From the NCBI GenBank assembly GCA_017525245.1, contig JAFXTE010000080.1:1-64000 (forward strand): DNA of 64,000 nucleotides, read 5' to 3'. Positions 48,986 to 59,181 of the stretch are shown here, in pieces; position 1 is the first letter of the stretch; the number at the start of each line of letters is the position of its first letter. The position numbers and the translations under genes are program-made. The DNA comes from Bacteroidales bacterium. GTDB taxonomy: Bacteria; Bacteroidota; Bacteroidia; Bacteroidales; WCHB1-69. The notes under the pieces were generated by a model that searched no databases, was not told where the DNA came from, and was given only the letters and a program-made list of their open reading frames with translations.

Positions 48986-51900
48986 CTATTGTTTCACGAG
49001 ACGTTTTGTTACCAAACCTTCAGATGTGTTCACTCGCACAAAATAGACACCACTGGCCATTTTGGACACATCGATTCGGGTCTGCGTGGGCGAAAGGACA
49101 TTAGTTTCTTTGGTCATGCTGATTAATTTGCCAAAAGCGTCGTAAATGGTTATGCTTTTAATCTTTACGTTTCCACTGATACAAATGTTCACATATTCAT
49201 TTGCGGGATTCGGGAAGAGATTGACGTTGGGCAGCAGGTGCTCTTTTATACCATCGTGGTTGGTGTCGGGATCAATGATGTTGGAACCAAACACACGAAT
49301 GTCATCAAGGAAGATTGAATTACCGCTAAGCCCTTCACCAAGAAACATCAATTGGTATTCGTTGCTGGGGTTGGGCAAGGGTATGCTGTATGTTATGTAA
49401 TTGTAAACGCTCATGTTGTTCGTGTGTGAACAGAGATATGTCCAGGGGGTAGTGGCTGAAGTGCGGTAGTAGATGCCGATGGAATCGTAAACATTGTCAA
49501 AAGGATGAAGAAACAAGGCGTAACCTAAGGTGACATTTTCGTAACCGGTGAGATCAAAGACAGGGGAGATAAGGCTGGCAGAGTTGCCGGGGTGGTACGG
49601 GAATACGGCGCAACTGCTGCCGATGTGGGCATATTCGGGACTGTAGAGCATCATCCAGTCATTCGTGCCTGTGACCGTTTCCGTGCTCCAGCATTCCATA
49701 CCGTATTCGAATCCCTCGTGATACGGAAGCAGAGTGACAACTCCACAGTCAGTGAAAAATTCTCCTTGATGCGAGTAGGCGCCGATCACTTCGTCAGGAC
49801 AGTGTGTCCGCACATACCAAATATAGTGTGTACTCGCACTGAGTCCTGTAAGCGTGTAAACACCGTCTGTTACCGTGATGTTTTGAATGACGTGGAAGCT
49901 GCCTTCGTCCACACTCTTATAGTAAAGGTCAAATGTGTCTGCACTGCTTTCCCATGACAAATCCACACTGTTAGCTGTGATGTTGCTGACACTTAAACGC
50001 AGTGGCTCGGAACATGCAGGGATGGGTGTCACTTTGAAATCGTCCAAATGCCACTGACTCACGGTGTTGTCATTGCAAATCAAACGTAGTGCCAACCATC
50101 CGTTATGGAATGCCACGGTGTCTAAATCCATAACGAAGGGGTGGTATGGGGTCACTTCATTCAATTCTGCCAAATAATCCTGAGCATTCAGTGATGCAAT
50201 GACGTGGAATTCAGCGTCTTGGGTAAGATACTCCAAGACTCCCACTTCTAAATTGTTGGATTGGGCAGAGGCAGCTTTTGCACTGAAGTAGAGACGGTAG
50301 TTTTCAAGTTGTTGGGAATATATCGGTATTGAAATGAGGTTGGTGGATTCGATACCTGCCATCAGCAAGTTCCAGGAACGCCTTTCGTAGAAAGTGTCCA
50401 CAGCAGGGTAGGTCTCCGTGGCATTCAGCATAAAGGAGGAGAGGCGGACCCAGCAAGGAGGTGCTTTGAATGGGGTTGTGGTGAGGTCGAAAGACTCCTC
50501 GAATGGAGTAAGCGGGGTGATGAAGGGTGTCCCGTTGCAGGGGGTGGAGAAAGAACTCGGCAAAGAAGCAAACGCGGTGTCGTTACAATCGGCTGTGACA
50601 TACCATTGAAAATCATACCCCTCAATTAACCCTGTAATTAATACAGAAGTGTCTGTGATATTGGAGATTATGGAATAGTAATCGTCCCATTCGCTTTTGT
50701 AGTACACGGTGAATTGATCCGCTGTGGAATTCCAATGCAGCAGAGTGGCGTTAGTGGAAATAATCTCTTCATGCAGGTTGTATGGCCGTTCACAATCAGA
50801 AAGGGTGTCTAAAACCACGAAATCAATATATCCATTCGCTTCTATGTCAATGCCTTCTAATTGCCTGATTGCCATATATTTTCCTTGCCCTTGATAGTTG
50901 GCGAAGGAAACTTCAATCGGGGTATAGGTGTCACCAGTGACAGAAATAGCGCGCACCGAGTGGAAGGTGCTACGATCCAAGGGGTTGGTCATCACACCAA
51001 CCTCGAATCGGGAGTTGTAGTCGATGTTTCCGATGTGGGAACTGCGAACCATAAAGGAGAGTTGCAACGTGTTGATGTCCAGGTTGTCGTCAAGCGGAGG
51101 AAGAATAGCATAACCTTCCACATTGTTGAAATAGAGTGCTTTATTGCCCTGGTAGGCTTGGGCTTCGTTTGTTAAGACGTATGGGAGGTTGCCGTTTGCC
51201 AGGAATATGCGTTTCCAGCAGCTGGGTAGTGGGCGTGTTTGGGTGCCAGCAGGGTTGTCGTTCTCAAAATCCCAGATTATCGGAAGTTCAGCGGCGGTAA
51301 TGCCGGGACAGTCGGAGGTGAACGAGATGGGCAGCGAGGCCATATCGGGAGCGCAGTCCGCAGTGACGTATGCGGTGTAGGTGGTGCTCGGCGTAAGATT
51401 CGTGATGGTGGCGCTCAGGGCACTGTCTGTCGGCAGCGTAATCCAGGAGGTGTCGCCCGATTCGCAGTAGTGTAATGTGCAGGTGGTCGGAACCGAATTC
51501 TCTATAGTCCATGCCAAATCAACGGAGGTGGGTGTCATTCCTGTCACAGTCAGATATTCGGGCTCGATGCAGTCCGGAATGTGTTCCACCGTGATGTCGT
51601 CTATGTACCAGGCATAACCGGATGCGGTGTTCATGTTGTTGATGCAGCGGAACACGATGTATCTGTCGGGACCGGACATGTTGGCATTGTGGAACGGGAC
51701 TTTGTAGAATTGGTAATAGCTATTGCTTAATTGAGAAGCTGTTATCGTCCTGATTACTTCAAAAGAAGACGGGTCGTCCAGATCGGACATCAGACCGATT
51801 TCCATGCGTCCGTATGGAGTCATGTTGCCGCCGGGCTTAAGCCAGAATTTGATACGTATTTGGTGGATGTCTTCGTTGACGGCCGGTAGTGCCACGATAT

Positions 51901-53731
51901 TGGTGTCGGTGGCGTTGGCGAAGAAACGCAGACAGGCGTCGCCCGCGTAGGCCGAAGAGCCAGGGTAGATACATGGGTAAATGTGACTGTATTCGGTATG
52001 CCCATGCAACAGAGTCCAGCATATCGGCAGCGCGTAGCTCTCCTCGTTTTCAAAGTTCATGTTATAGGGCAGGCTTTCGGCCTCGATAGAGAGACAACCA
52101 GTGGTGAAAGTAACAACATTGCTCTGTTGGGGGGCGCACGGCGCGGTCACGTATGCTTCATAGGTGGTGCTGTGTTGCAGTCCCTCCAATTCCGCAAAGG
52201 CCGAATCAATGATGAAAACCACCACGCTGTCCCACGTTGAATGGTTTTGCGGACGGTAGTGAACGAAGAACTGGACCTGTTCGTCATCGCCAGGAGTCCA
52301 CGACAAAGAGGCTGTTGTGGCCGTCACCGCGTTGACCGTCAAGTCTGAAGGTTCGATACACGCGGGAATCATCTCCAAAGTGAGGTTGTCCACATGCCAA
52401 GTGCCTCCTGATTGGCCGAAAGTCCGGAAGCAGATGTAACGGTCGGATCCGGAAATGTTCGTGTTGCTGAAGGCAACGGTGTAGGGGATGAAGTTGTTGG
52501 ACGGGAGGTTGGCGGCATCGATGGTTTGCACGATTTCAAAATTGGACGTGTCGGAAAGATCTTCCAACAGTCCGATTTCCATGCGGCCGGATGCCGCGTC
52601 GTTGGTGTAGGGCTTGGCAGAGAAGCGCACCCGCAGCTGATGAACGTCCATGTCCACCGCTGGCATGGCAACCCAGCAATAGCTGTTGTCTTCGTTGATG
52701 AAGTAGAGGGTGGTGTCGCCCGTCATCCATGGATAGTAGAGGTAGGATGCGGAAAAAGCACCGGGAAAGAAGATGTTGGTGCCGGGGGAGAATTCCACGC
52801 CGTTTATTCTTGTCCAGCATTCCGGGAGATGGCCCAGACTGTCGCAATTGGCGAAAGAGGTGAAGTAGGGTAGGTCTTCAATGGAGAGAGAATGACAAGA
52901 AGTGGTTCGGAACGAGGCGACAAGGCTGTTGAGGGTGTCATTGCAGATGGCGGCCACATACCATTGGTAAGTAACGTTTTCGGCAAGCCCTGTGAGTTGG
53001 AAGACATTGTCGGTGGAGTCGAGTGTGGCGTTTGGGAAAGCGGTGTATTCGGTCTCGCCTAATGCGCGCAGATAGACGACAAACTCAGAAGCGTCTGATG
53101 ACCACGAAAGGTCGGCTGTGGTGCCTGTGATGTTGGTAGTTGTCAGGTCGGTAGGAGTGGCACATGCGGGAATCTCCGCCATCGGACCGATGATATGGTC
53201 AAGATAGACATTGCCGCCCCCGAACATGGATTCGACGGGAACGACATTGTGGAATGCAAGGTAAATAGTCTGCCCCGCGTAAGCGCTAAGGCTCAGCGCG
53301 AAACGATGCCAAGAGTTTGCTGAGGTGAAATCAGCGACCGTTAGTGTTCTGATGGCCGTGAAGTCCTCAGGTGCATAACCTGTGGTGGAGACCTCCACCG
53401 TGGTAATGTTGCTGATGTTGAATCCCGCGCTCTCAATGCCCATGTAGAAGATGATAGAGTCGCCAGTCAGAGGATGCAATTTGGGCGAAATCAAGTAGTT
53501 GTCGCCGAATCCGGCACCGACCATCACGTAATAGGAACCATCATGGGCACCATTGCAATATTCCGAAATGTTGGCTCTCTCCCAAAAGGTGAGACCGTCA
53601 GCGTGCAAAGCAGTCCATCCCTGTGGCGGAAATTCATCCTCAAAGGATTGTGATAAAGGAGTGAAAGTTTGTGCGTTGGCGACAAAACACCACATAATCA
53701 TCAATAAAACGGCGTATGCTTTTCTGATCAT
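48986..53731 (-). CDS. Large T9SS cargo, alternating jelly-roll and FN3 modules, type A C-terminal domain
   Basis: A 1581-residue secreted protein with a signal peptide (MIRKAYAVLLMIMWCFVANA). It contains about six jelly-roll (choice-of-anchor-J/MAM-like) modules alternating with five FN3 modules; units end in motifs such as ACIEPSDLTVNAVTATTASL, DCIEPEYLTVTGMTPTSVDL and ACSEPLRLSVSNITANSVDL. The last 80 residues are a T9SS type A sorting domain: LFPNPANEYVNICISG, SITIYDAFGKLI, then MASGVYFVRVNTSEGLVTKR. No catalytic residues seen; probably an adhesin or surface-layer binder. Minus-strand -7 box at 53775-53782. Confidence 0.88.
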   Translation of the reverse strand: MIRKAYAVLLMIMWCFVANAQTFTPLSQSFEDEFPPQGWTALHADGLTFWERANISEYCNGAHDGSYYVMVGAGFGDNYLISPKLHPLTGDSIIFYMGIESAGFNISNITTVEVSTTGYAPEDFTAIRTLTVADFTSANSWHRFALSLSAYAGQTIYLAFHNVVPVESMFGGGNVYLDHIIGPMAEIPACATPTDLTTTNITGTTADLSWSSDASEFVVYLRALGETEYTAFPNATLDSTDNVFQLTGLAENVTYQWYVAAICNDTLNSLVASFRTTSCHSLSIEDLPYFTSFANCDSLGHLPECWTRINGVEFSPGTNIFFPGAFSASYLYYPWMTGDTTLYFINEDNSYCWVAMPAVDMDVHQLRVRFSAKPYTNDAASGRMEIGLLEDLSDTSNFEIVQTIDAANLPSNNFIPYTVAFSNTNISGSDRYICFRTFGQSGGTWHVDNLTLEMIPACIEPSDLTVNAVTATTASLSWTPGDDEQVQFFVHYRPQNHSTWDSVVVFIIDSAFAELEGLQHSTTYEAYVTAPCAPQQSNVVTFTTGCLSIEAESLPYNMNFENEESYALPICWTLLHGHTEYSHIYPCIYPGSSAYAGDACLRFFANATDTNIVALPAVNEDIHQIRIKFWLKPGGNMTPYGRMEIGLMSDLDDPSSFEVIRTITASQLSNSYYQFYKVPFHNANMSGPDRYIVFRCINNMNTASGYAWYIDDITVEHIPDCIEPEYLTVTGMTPTSVDLAWTIENSVPTTCTLHYCESGDTSWITLPTDSALSATITNLTPSTTYTAYVTADCAPDMASLPISFTSDCPGITAAELPIIWDFENDNPAGTQTRPLPSCWKRIFLANGNLPYVLTNEAQAYQGNKALYFNNVEGYAILPPLDDNLDINTLQLSFMVRSSHIGNIDYNSRFEVGVMTNPLDRSTFHSVRAISVTGDTYTPIEVSFANYQGQGKYMAIRQLEGIDIEANGYIDFVVLDTLSDCERPYNLHEEIISTNATLLHWNSTADQFTVYYKSEWDDYYSIISNITDTSVLITGLIEGYDFQWYVTADCNDTAFASLPSSFSTPCNGTPFITPLTPFEESFDLTTTPFKAPPCWVRLSSFMLNATETYPAVDTFYERRSWNLLMAGIESTNLISIPIYSQQLENYRLYFSAKAASAQSNNLEVGVLEYLTQDAEFHVIASLNAQDYLAELNEVTPYHPFVMDLDTVAFHNGWLALRLICNDNTVSQWHLDDFKVTPIPACSEPLRLSVSNITANSVDLSWESSADTFDLYYKSVDEGSFHVIQNITVTDGVYTLTGLSASTHYIWYVRTHCPDEVIGAYSHQGEFFTDCGVVTLLPYHEGFEYGMECWSTETVTGTNDWMMLYSPEYAHIGSSCAVFPYHPGNSASLISPVFDLTGYENVTLGYALFLHPFDNVYDSIGIYYRTSATTPWTYLCSHTNNMSVYNYITYSIPLPNPSNEYQLMFLGEGLSGNSIFLDDIRVFGSNIIDPDTNHDGIKEHLLPNVNLFPNPANEYVNICISGNVKIKSITIYDAFGKLISMTKETNVLSPTQTRIDVSKMASGVYFVRVNTSEGLVTKRLVKQ

Positions 53732-53774
53732 AGCAATGTGATTTCAGTTATTACACTTTGTTAGATTGAGGTTA

Positions 53775-53827
53775 CAAAAATACATAAATTATGAATATAG
53801 AGGCTAACCAAATATTTTGTATTTTTG
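53775..53827. promoter_or_regulatory. Divergent -7 boxes for the T9SS cargo and the phosphorylase
   Basis: CAAAAATA (53775-53782) is the minus-strand TATTTTTG for the gene starting at 53731; TATTTTTG (53820-53827) is the plus-strand box for the gene starting at 53852. Confidence 0.6.
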
Positions 53828-53851
53828 CCTTTTCATTAAAATGACAGAAAT

Positions 53852-54718
53852 ATGGCAAAGCAGATTCCCGCTTCCGAATTGCCGCTGCAAAGCGATGGGG
53901 CGATTTATCACCTTAACCTGCATCCTGAAGAATTGGCCGACAATGTGATCCTGGTGGGCGACCCCGGGCGCGTGGCGATGATTTCCGACTTGTTTGATTC
54001 GGTGGATATTCGCAAGCAAAACCGAGAACTGATTACCCATACCGGTATGTACAAAGGCAAACGCATCTCCGTGATTTCCACGGGGATGGGTACGGATAAC
54101 ATTGACATTGTCCTCACCGAGCTGGATGCTGTGGCTAACATTGATTTAGCCACCCGAACGGTCAAAGAGGAGCACCGTTCTCTCAATCTCGTACGAATTG
54201 GCACCTCCGGTGCACTGAACCCGGACATAGAGTGCGGCAGTTTCGTGGCTTCCTCTTACGGCTTTGGCATTGATGGCGTGCTTCGTTTCTATGAAACAGG
54301 AAACCTTATCCGCGAGGACATGGTGGAAGCATTTGTTCAGCACACGGGCTGGGACAAAACCTTGCCATATCCCTATTGTACGCCTGCCTCGCCGGAACTG
54401 CTCTCCCGCATCGCGCATGACATGCCGCAGGGCATCACCGTCAGCGCCCCCGGCTTCTTTGGTCCGCAGGGCAGGGCGGTTCGTGCAGGTCTGAAATATC
54501 CTGAATTGAATCGTAAAATCGAATCTTTCAATTACGAGGGAATGCCTATCACCAACATGGAAATGGAATGCTCGGCTATCTACGGCCTTGGCAATGCACT
54601 GGGCCATCATCCGTTGACGGTCTGCCTCATCATAGCCAACCGCGTGACGGGTAAGTTCTTGGACAGTTACCACGACAAAATGGAAGAACTGTGTCGGACA
54701 GTCCTCGATCGATTCTAA
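53852..54718 (+). CDS. Nucleoside phosphorylase (uridine phosphorylase-like)
   Basis: A 288-residue PNP/UDP-family enzyme that splits nucleosides with phosphate into base and ribose 1-phosphate. Motifs: VILVGDPGRVAMISDLFDS (phosphate loop), STGMGTDNIDIVLTELDAV, LVRIGTSGALNPDIECGSFV, and EGMPITNMEMECSAIYGLG with the ribose-contacting Met-Glu. The segment is closer to uridine than to purine phosphorylases, but base specificity cannot be read with certainty. Confidence 0.9.
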   Translation: MAKQIPASELPLQSDGAIYHLNLHPEELADNVILVGDPGRVAMISDLFDSVDIRKQNRELITHTGMYKGKRISVISTGMGTDNIDIVLTELDAVANIDLATRTVKEEHRSLNLVRIGTSGALNPDIECGSFVASSYGFGIDGVLRFYETGNLIREDMVEAFVQHTGWDKTLPYPYCTPASPELLSRIAHDMPQGITVSAPGFFGPQGRAVRAGLKYPELNRKIESFNYEGMPITNMEMECSAIYGLGNALGHHPLTVCLIIANRVTGKFLDSYHDKMEELCRTVLDRF

Positions 54719-54797
54719 TGTTGAATGTTGAATAGAGAGAACGAATAAACAAAGGTGTTTTCGTTTTCCAGTTGATTATCCATAATAATTATCCATT

Positions 54798-55913
54798 ATG
54801 AGAAAAGCTGTTCTATTTATAATCTGTCTTATCTTTGGATTAGGCTCGGTTCTTGCGGAGTCATCCACATGTAAGATATTATATCTTATTCCTTTTGATT
54901 CAGATAATTACACGGCACCCTACGTTAAGGAAAGTGAAGATATGGACAACGTCCGTTCCTATCAGCTGATGGGCTTTTGGAACGGGGCGCAGATGGCGAT
55001 TGAAGAGTTGAGCAAAGACGGGAATGTCCACTTTGATGTAATTGTGCGTGACATCTCCAATAACGAAGCTAAGTTGCGTGGGGTTATGGAAGACGCAGAG
55101 TTGATGTCTGGTGTGGATCTTATTATCGGACCCTTTTTCAGTAAGCTCTTTACCATCGCGGCAGAATATGCCAAACAGTACCAGATTCCGATTGTGAACC
55201 CGTTTACCAGTCGGCAAGATTTGGTGGCAGGGAATGAGTATGTCTATAAACTGATTCCGTCGTTGGAGGCGCGCCCGGCCATGATTGCATTTTTGGCTCA
55301 GCAGTCTGACGCTTTCCCGATCATCATCTATGGGGATTCCACCTCCCAAAACAAGGAGATGATGGCCTATCGGAAGTATTTCAAAGACAACCATATAGCA
55401 TTCGAGGTGATATCGAATGCTTCTTCGGTGGTGTCCCGTTTAAATCCCGCACACAAACAGTTTGTTGTCACATTTTACGACAACCCCGCGCAGAATCTTA
55501 TAATCTCCCGTAGTCTGATTTACAGTAAAAAGACCGATAATCTCACATTTGTGGTGCCGAAGACCTGGCTGGAGTCAAAAACTTACGATATTGAGTATTA
55601 TTCCAAGCTGAATCTGCATTTTTTCTCGGATTATTACATTGATTATGACGCGGAAAAAACCAAGACTTTCGTCTATGATTACACACAAAAGTATGGTGTA
55701 CCTCCCTCTCTGGAGAGTTTTGCTTTCCAAGGGTATGACATCACCTGCTATTTCGTGGGGCTGATACTCAGCCAGTTTGACCATGACCGTGTGAAAGTCT
55801 CTCCGATTGCATTCCCGTTATCTTTTGACAAGTCGCCAGATGGAGGCTATGAGAATGTGAATGTGCAGTTTTTGGAGGTCAAGGATAATGAGATAGTTCC
55901 GAGCTTATATTAA
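54798..55913 (+). CDS. Periplasmic binding-protein-like protein upstream of priA
   Basis: A 371-residue protein with a signal peptide (MRKAVLFIICLIFGLGSVLA) and a type 1 periplasmic-binding fold (Leu/Ile/Val-BP or LpoA-like): SYQLMGFWNGAQMAIEELSK, VDLIIGPFFSKLFTIAAEYA, IPIVNPFTSRQDL, FAFQGYDITCYFVGLILSQF. There is no transporter gene nearby, so a solute-uptake role is doubtful; a periplasmic regulator of cell-wall synthesis is another possibility (inference). It ends 6 nt before priA. Confidence 0.8.
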   Translation: MRKAVLFIICLIFGLGSVLAESSTCKILYLIPFDSDNYTAPYVKESEDMDNVRSYQLMGFWNGAQMAIEELSKDGNVHFDVIVRDISNNEAKLRGVMEDAELMSGVDLIIGPFFSKLFTIAAEYAKQYQIPIVNPFTSRQDLVAGNEYVYKLIPSLEARPAMIAFLAQQSDAFPIIIYGDSTSQNKEMMAYRKYFKDNHIAFEVISNASSVVSRLNPAHKQFVVTFYDNPAQNLIISRSLIYSKKTDNLTFVVPKTWLESKTYDIEYYSKLNLHFFSDYYIDYDAEKTKTFVYDYTQKYGVPPSLESFAFQGYDITCYFVGLILSQFDHDRVKVSPIAFPLSFDKSPDGGYENVNVQFLEVKDNEIVPSLY

Positions 55914-55919
55914 CCGTAC

Positions 55920-58412
55920 ATGCAGACTTTTTTTGCCGATGTGATTCTGCCGCTGCCCATAGAGGCGCGTTTCACTTACCGTGTACCGCAGGTGCTGAAC
56001 GGCAAAATTTCGTTTGGAATGCGGGTCATTGTTCCTTTCGGCAACAACAAACTATATGCTGCCGTTGTGGAACGTGTGCATGAAAACGCCCCTAAACAGT
56101 TTTCTGTCAAGTATATACTGGATGTGATAGATGATCGGCCGGTGGTTTCGGAGGCGCAGTTCAGGCTTTGGCAATGGATAGCTGACTACTATCTTTGTAC
56201 GATTGGGGAGGTGATGGCTGCCTCGCTGCCTTCCGCCTTGCGCCTTGCCAGCGAAACTAAAGTGAAGATACATCCCGAATTTGATGGGGATGTCTCCGTG
56301 TTCACCCCTTACGAGCTGAATGTGGTGGAACTGCTTATCCATCGCGAGACGATGACCGTTGCAGAAGTAGGCAAATGTCTCCAAATTGCCAAAGTGATGC
56401 CTATCATCAAATCGCTGGTGGATAAACATGCTGTGATTACAGATGAGGAAATACGGAATCCGTATAAACCTAAAAAAGAAACGGTTATACGACTCGCTCC
56501 GCCATACGACAACGAAACGGCATTCATGGAACTCTTGGACAAGCTTAATGCGAAGGCAAACACGTCGCAACAGGCGGATACCTTGTTGGGTTTTATGATG
56601 CTGACCCGTAAAGACGGTCATTACCACTTTGACGCGGCTATTCCCAAAACAGAACTGGCGAAATCGGATCACATTGGACAAAGCAGCCTGCAGACTTTGT
56701 TGAAAAAAGGCATCCTGTTGTCTGAAGAAAGGGTGATTTCCCGTTTGGCGGACTTTTCGGCAGAACATGCCGCAGAAGTGCAGCTTTCTGAACCACAGGA
56801 GAGGGCGTTTAGGGAAATTAAACAGAACTTTGAGAAGTTTCCCGTCACGCTGCTGCATGGTATTACAGGTAGCGGCAAGACGGAAATTTACATCAAACTG
56901 ATTGACGAAGTGCTGAAGCAGGGCAAACAAGTGCTTTACCTGCTGCCGGAAATAGCACTCACTTCGCAAATTGTCAATCGCTTGCGAAGATATTTTGGAG
57001 ATAAAGTCGGGGTATATCACTCCCGTTTCAACGAATATGAGCGGGTGGAGATTTGGAATAGAGTCTTGAATGGTGGAGAGGAGGATGATACGTCCAAGTA
57101 TCAACTGGTTCTTGGGGCACGTTCTGCTTTGCTGCTGCCGTACAAGCATTTAGGACTTGTGATTGTAGATGAGGAACATGACGGCTCCTACAAGCAGATC
57201 GATCCTGCACCGCGTTATCACGCCCGCGACGCTGCCGTGATGTTAGCTCAGATTCACGGGGCGAAAACGCTGTTGGGCACCGCCACACCCTCGTTGGAAA
57301 CTTACTTTAACGTACAACTCCACAAGTTCGGTCTTGTGGAGCTAATGCAGCGATATGCGGAAAGTCATCTGCCTGATATATACACTGTTAATATGTATCT
57401 TGCCACAAAACGGAATGAGGTTCAGGGACTTTTCTCCAACTTCTTGATTGAGCAGATTTCTGCTGCGCTGGAACGGAAGGAACAGGTCATCTTGTTCCAA
57501 AACCGGCGCGGCTACGCAGTGCGCATGATTTGCCATACCTGCGAGTCGATGCCTAAGTGCCAATACTGCGACGTGACGCTTACTTACCATAAGAAAACCA
57601 ACCTGCTGAAGTGCCATTATTGCGGTTATGCCATTGAGGTTCCTCGCGAGTGCCCGACGTGCCATAGTACTGACATTGAGATGAAAGGGTTTGGTACAGA
57701 GCAAGTTGAAGATACTCTTTCGGCCATTTTTCCAGATGCCCGAATTGCCCGCATGGATACGGACACCACCCGCTCGAAAAATGCCTACCAACAGATTATC
57801 AGTGACTTTGAGGAACACAAGACGGATATTCTGGTCGGGACGCAGATGGTGACGAAAGGGTTGGACTTCGATCGCGTGAGTGTGGTGGGCATCCTCAATG
57901 CCGATGCGCTCATCTCCTTTCCGGATTTTCGCGCCTTTGAGCGCGCTTTCCAGCTTTTGTCGCAGGTGAGCGGACGTGCGGGACGGAAGGAAGTTCCCGG
58001 CAAGGTCGTGATACAAACCTTCCAGCCAAGTCATCCCGCCTTGAAATATGTGGAAACCAACGACTATGCCGCCATGTATCAGAGTCAGATTGCGGAACGG
58101 CAGCAATTCCGGCTCCCGCCAGTTACCCGTATGGTGAAAATCACGTTGAAACATCCTGAAGAACAGACTGTTCTGGCGGCTGCGATGCAGTTGCAGGGAA
58201 TGCTTCGCGAGGTGTTCGCGGGTAGTGTCATGGGACCGGCCGTACCGTTAGTTTCCCGCATACAAAACTATTATCTTCAGGATTTCTGGGTCAAGATGTC
58301 CCGTGACCACAGCCTTGCCGCTCGGAAACAGCAGTTGGCCGAGGTGTTGCGCCAATTCAAGCAACATCCGTCATTCAAGAAAGTTCGTTGCGTGGTGACC
58401 GTGGATGCTTGA
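55920..58412 (+). CDS. priA: Primosomal protein N' (replication restart helicase PriA)
   Basis: An 830-residue SF2 helicase that reloads the replisome at stalled forks. Present are the 3'-end-binding N domain (FFADVILPLPIEARFTYRVP), Walker A HGITGSGKTEIYIKL, DEEH-box VIVDEEHDGSYKQ, motif III LLGTATPSLETYF, the zinc-binding Cys cluster (CHTCESMPKCQYC, then CHYCGYAIEVPRECPTC), and motif VI LLSQVSGRAGRKEVPGKVVI. Full length for the family. Confidence 0.96.
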   Translation: MQTFFADVILPLPIEARFTYRVPQVLNGKISFGMRVIVPFGNNKLYAAVVERVHENAPKQFSVKYILDVIDDRPVVSEAQFRLWQWIADYYLCTIGEVMAASLPSALRLASETKVKIHPEFDGDVSVFTPYELNVVELLIHRETMTVAEVGKCLQIAKVMPIIKSLVDKHAVITDEEIRNPYKPKKETVIRLAPPYDNETAFMELLDKLNAKANTSQQADTLLGFMMLTRKDGHYHFDAAIPKTELAKSDHIGQSSLQTLLKKGILLSEERVISRLADFSAEHAAEVQLSEPQERAFREIKQNFEKFPVTLLHGITGSGKTEIYIKLIDEVLKQGKQVLYLLPEIALTSQIVNRLRRYFGDKVGVYHSRFNEYERVEIWNRVLNGGEEDDTSKYQLVLGARSALLLPYKHLGLVIVDEEHDGSYKQIDPAPRYHARDAAVMLAQIHGAKTLLGTATPSLETYFNVQLHKFGLVELMQRYAESHLPDIYTVNMYLATKRNEVQGLFSNFLIEQISAALERKEQVILFQNRRGYAVRMICHTCESMPKCQYCDVTLTYHKKTNLLKCHYCGYAIEVPRECPTCHSTDIEMKGFGTEQVEDTLSAIFPDARIARMDTDTTRSKNAYQQIISDFEEHKTDILVGTQMVTKGLDFDRVSVVGILNADALISFPDFRAFERAFQLLSQVSGRAGRKEVPGKVVIQTFQPSHPALKYVETNDYAAMYQSQIAERQQFRLPPVTRMVKITLKHPEEQTVLAAAMQLQGMLREVFAGSVMGPAVPLVSRIQNYYLQDFWVKMSRDHSLAARKQQLAEVLRQFKQHPSFKKVRCVVTVDA

Positions 58413-58445
58413 ATTCCCTCGTAGAGTCAAAGATCCTCGTCTCTG

Positions 58446-58462
58446 GAAACGTACATCGTTTC
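58446..58462. terminator. Small hairpin between priA and the hemolysin-III gene
   Basis: GAAACG (58446-58451) pairs with CGTTTC (58457-58462) around a TACAT loop in the convergent gap. It could terminate either transcript weakly. Confidence 0.35.
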
Positions 58463-58468
58463 TACAAT

Positions 58469-59158
58469 TTATCGCAACAGATAAAGGTAGATTCCTGCAA
58501 ACTGGATGATGGCAGCTAACAGCACGAAGATGTGGAACACGAAGTGCCGGTAAGGTTTCTTTTTGCCGATGAGATAAAGAACCGCGCCGATGGTGTAGGC
58601 CACGCCGCCGCCAAGGATGTAGGCGAATCCTGGCCACGTCATCGACAAGACGGTGTCGCGCAAGCTGATGATGACGCACCAGCCCATGGCAAGGTAGCAG
58701 ATCATCGAAAAAGTGGCGTATTTTTTGAGGTCTATGGCGTTAAGGACCACCCCTATGACAGCGAACACCCATTCCACAGTGAAGATGGACCATGCCATCA
58801 CTGGATTTATGGATAAAACGCCTACCAGCATGATGGGCGTGTATGTGCCCGCAATGGTGAAAAAGATGTCGCAATGGTCAATGACACGCATGACTTGCTT
58901 GGGCATTCCTTTTGGAAGTCCGTGGTAAATACTTGAAACTAAAAAAGTTATGAATAAACAACCGACATAGACGATACCACAGGATAGAGCCAAGGTGCTG
59001 CTTTGGCTCTTTGGAGCGGTCACCGTCATCACCATCATCCCAATTGCACACAACACCCCTACAGCATGACTGGCAGAATTCAAAAATTCTTCTTTTCTGC
59101 TGTAATCAGGAAAAGGCCTGTCTTTCAAAGGCGTTCTTGCTGTCTTTGTCAATCGCAT
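58469..59158 (-). CDS. Hemolysin III / PAQR-family membrane protein
   Basis: A 229-residue protein with seven predicted transmembrane helices and the family's polar residues: SASHAVGVLCAIGMM near the start, FLVSSIYHGLPKGMPKQVMRVIDHCDIFFTIAGTYTP with the conserved Ser/His/Asp set, and a final FVFHIFVLLAAIIQFAGIYL with the membrane His. Relatives may be hydrolases acting on lipids such as ceramide. An upstream TTG start (59170) is possible; the ATG at 59158 is more likely. It begins 23 nt after the stop of the type B-domain protein gene. Confidence 0.9.
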   Translation of the reverse strand: MRLTKTARTPLKDRPFPDYSRKEEFLNSASHAVGVLCAIGMMVMTVTAPKSQSSTLALSCGIVYVGCLFITFLVSSIYHGLPKGMPKQVMRVIDHCDIFFTIAGTYTPIMLVGVLSINPVMAWSIFTVEWVFAVIGVVLNAIDLKKYATFSMICYLAMGWCVIISLRDTVLSMTWPGFAYILGGGVAYTIGAVLYLIGKKKPYRHFVFHIFVLLAAIIQFAGIYLYLLR

Positions 59159-59181
59159 TTTTTTGAACAAAAATCGGATGC

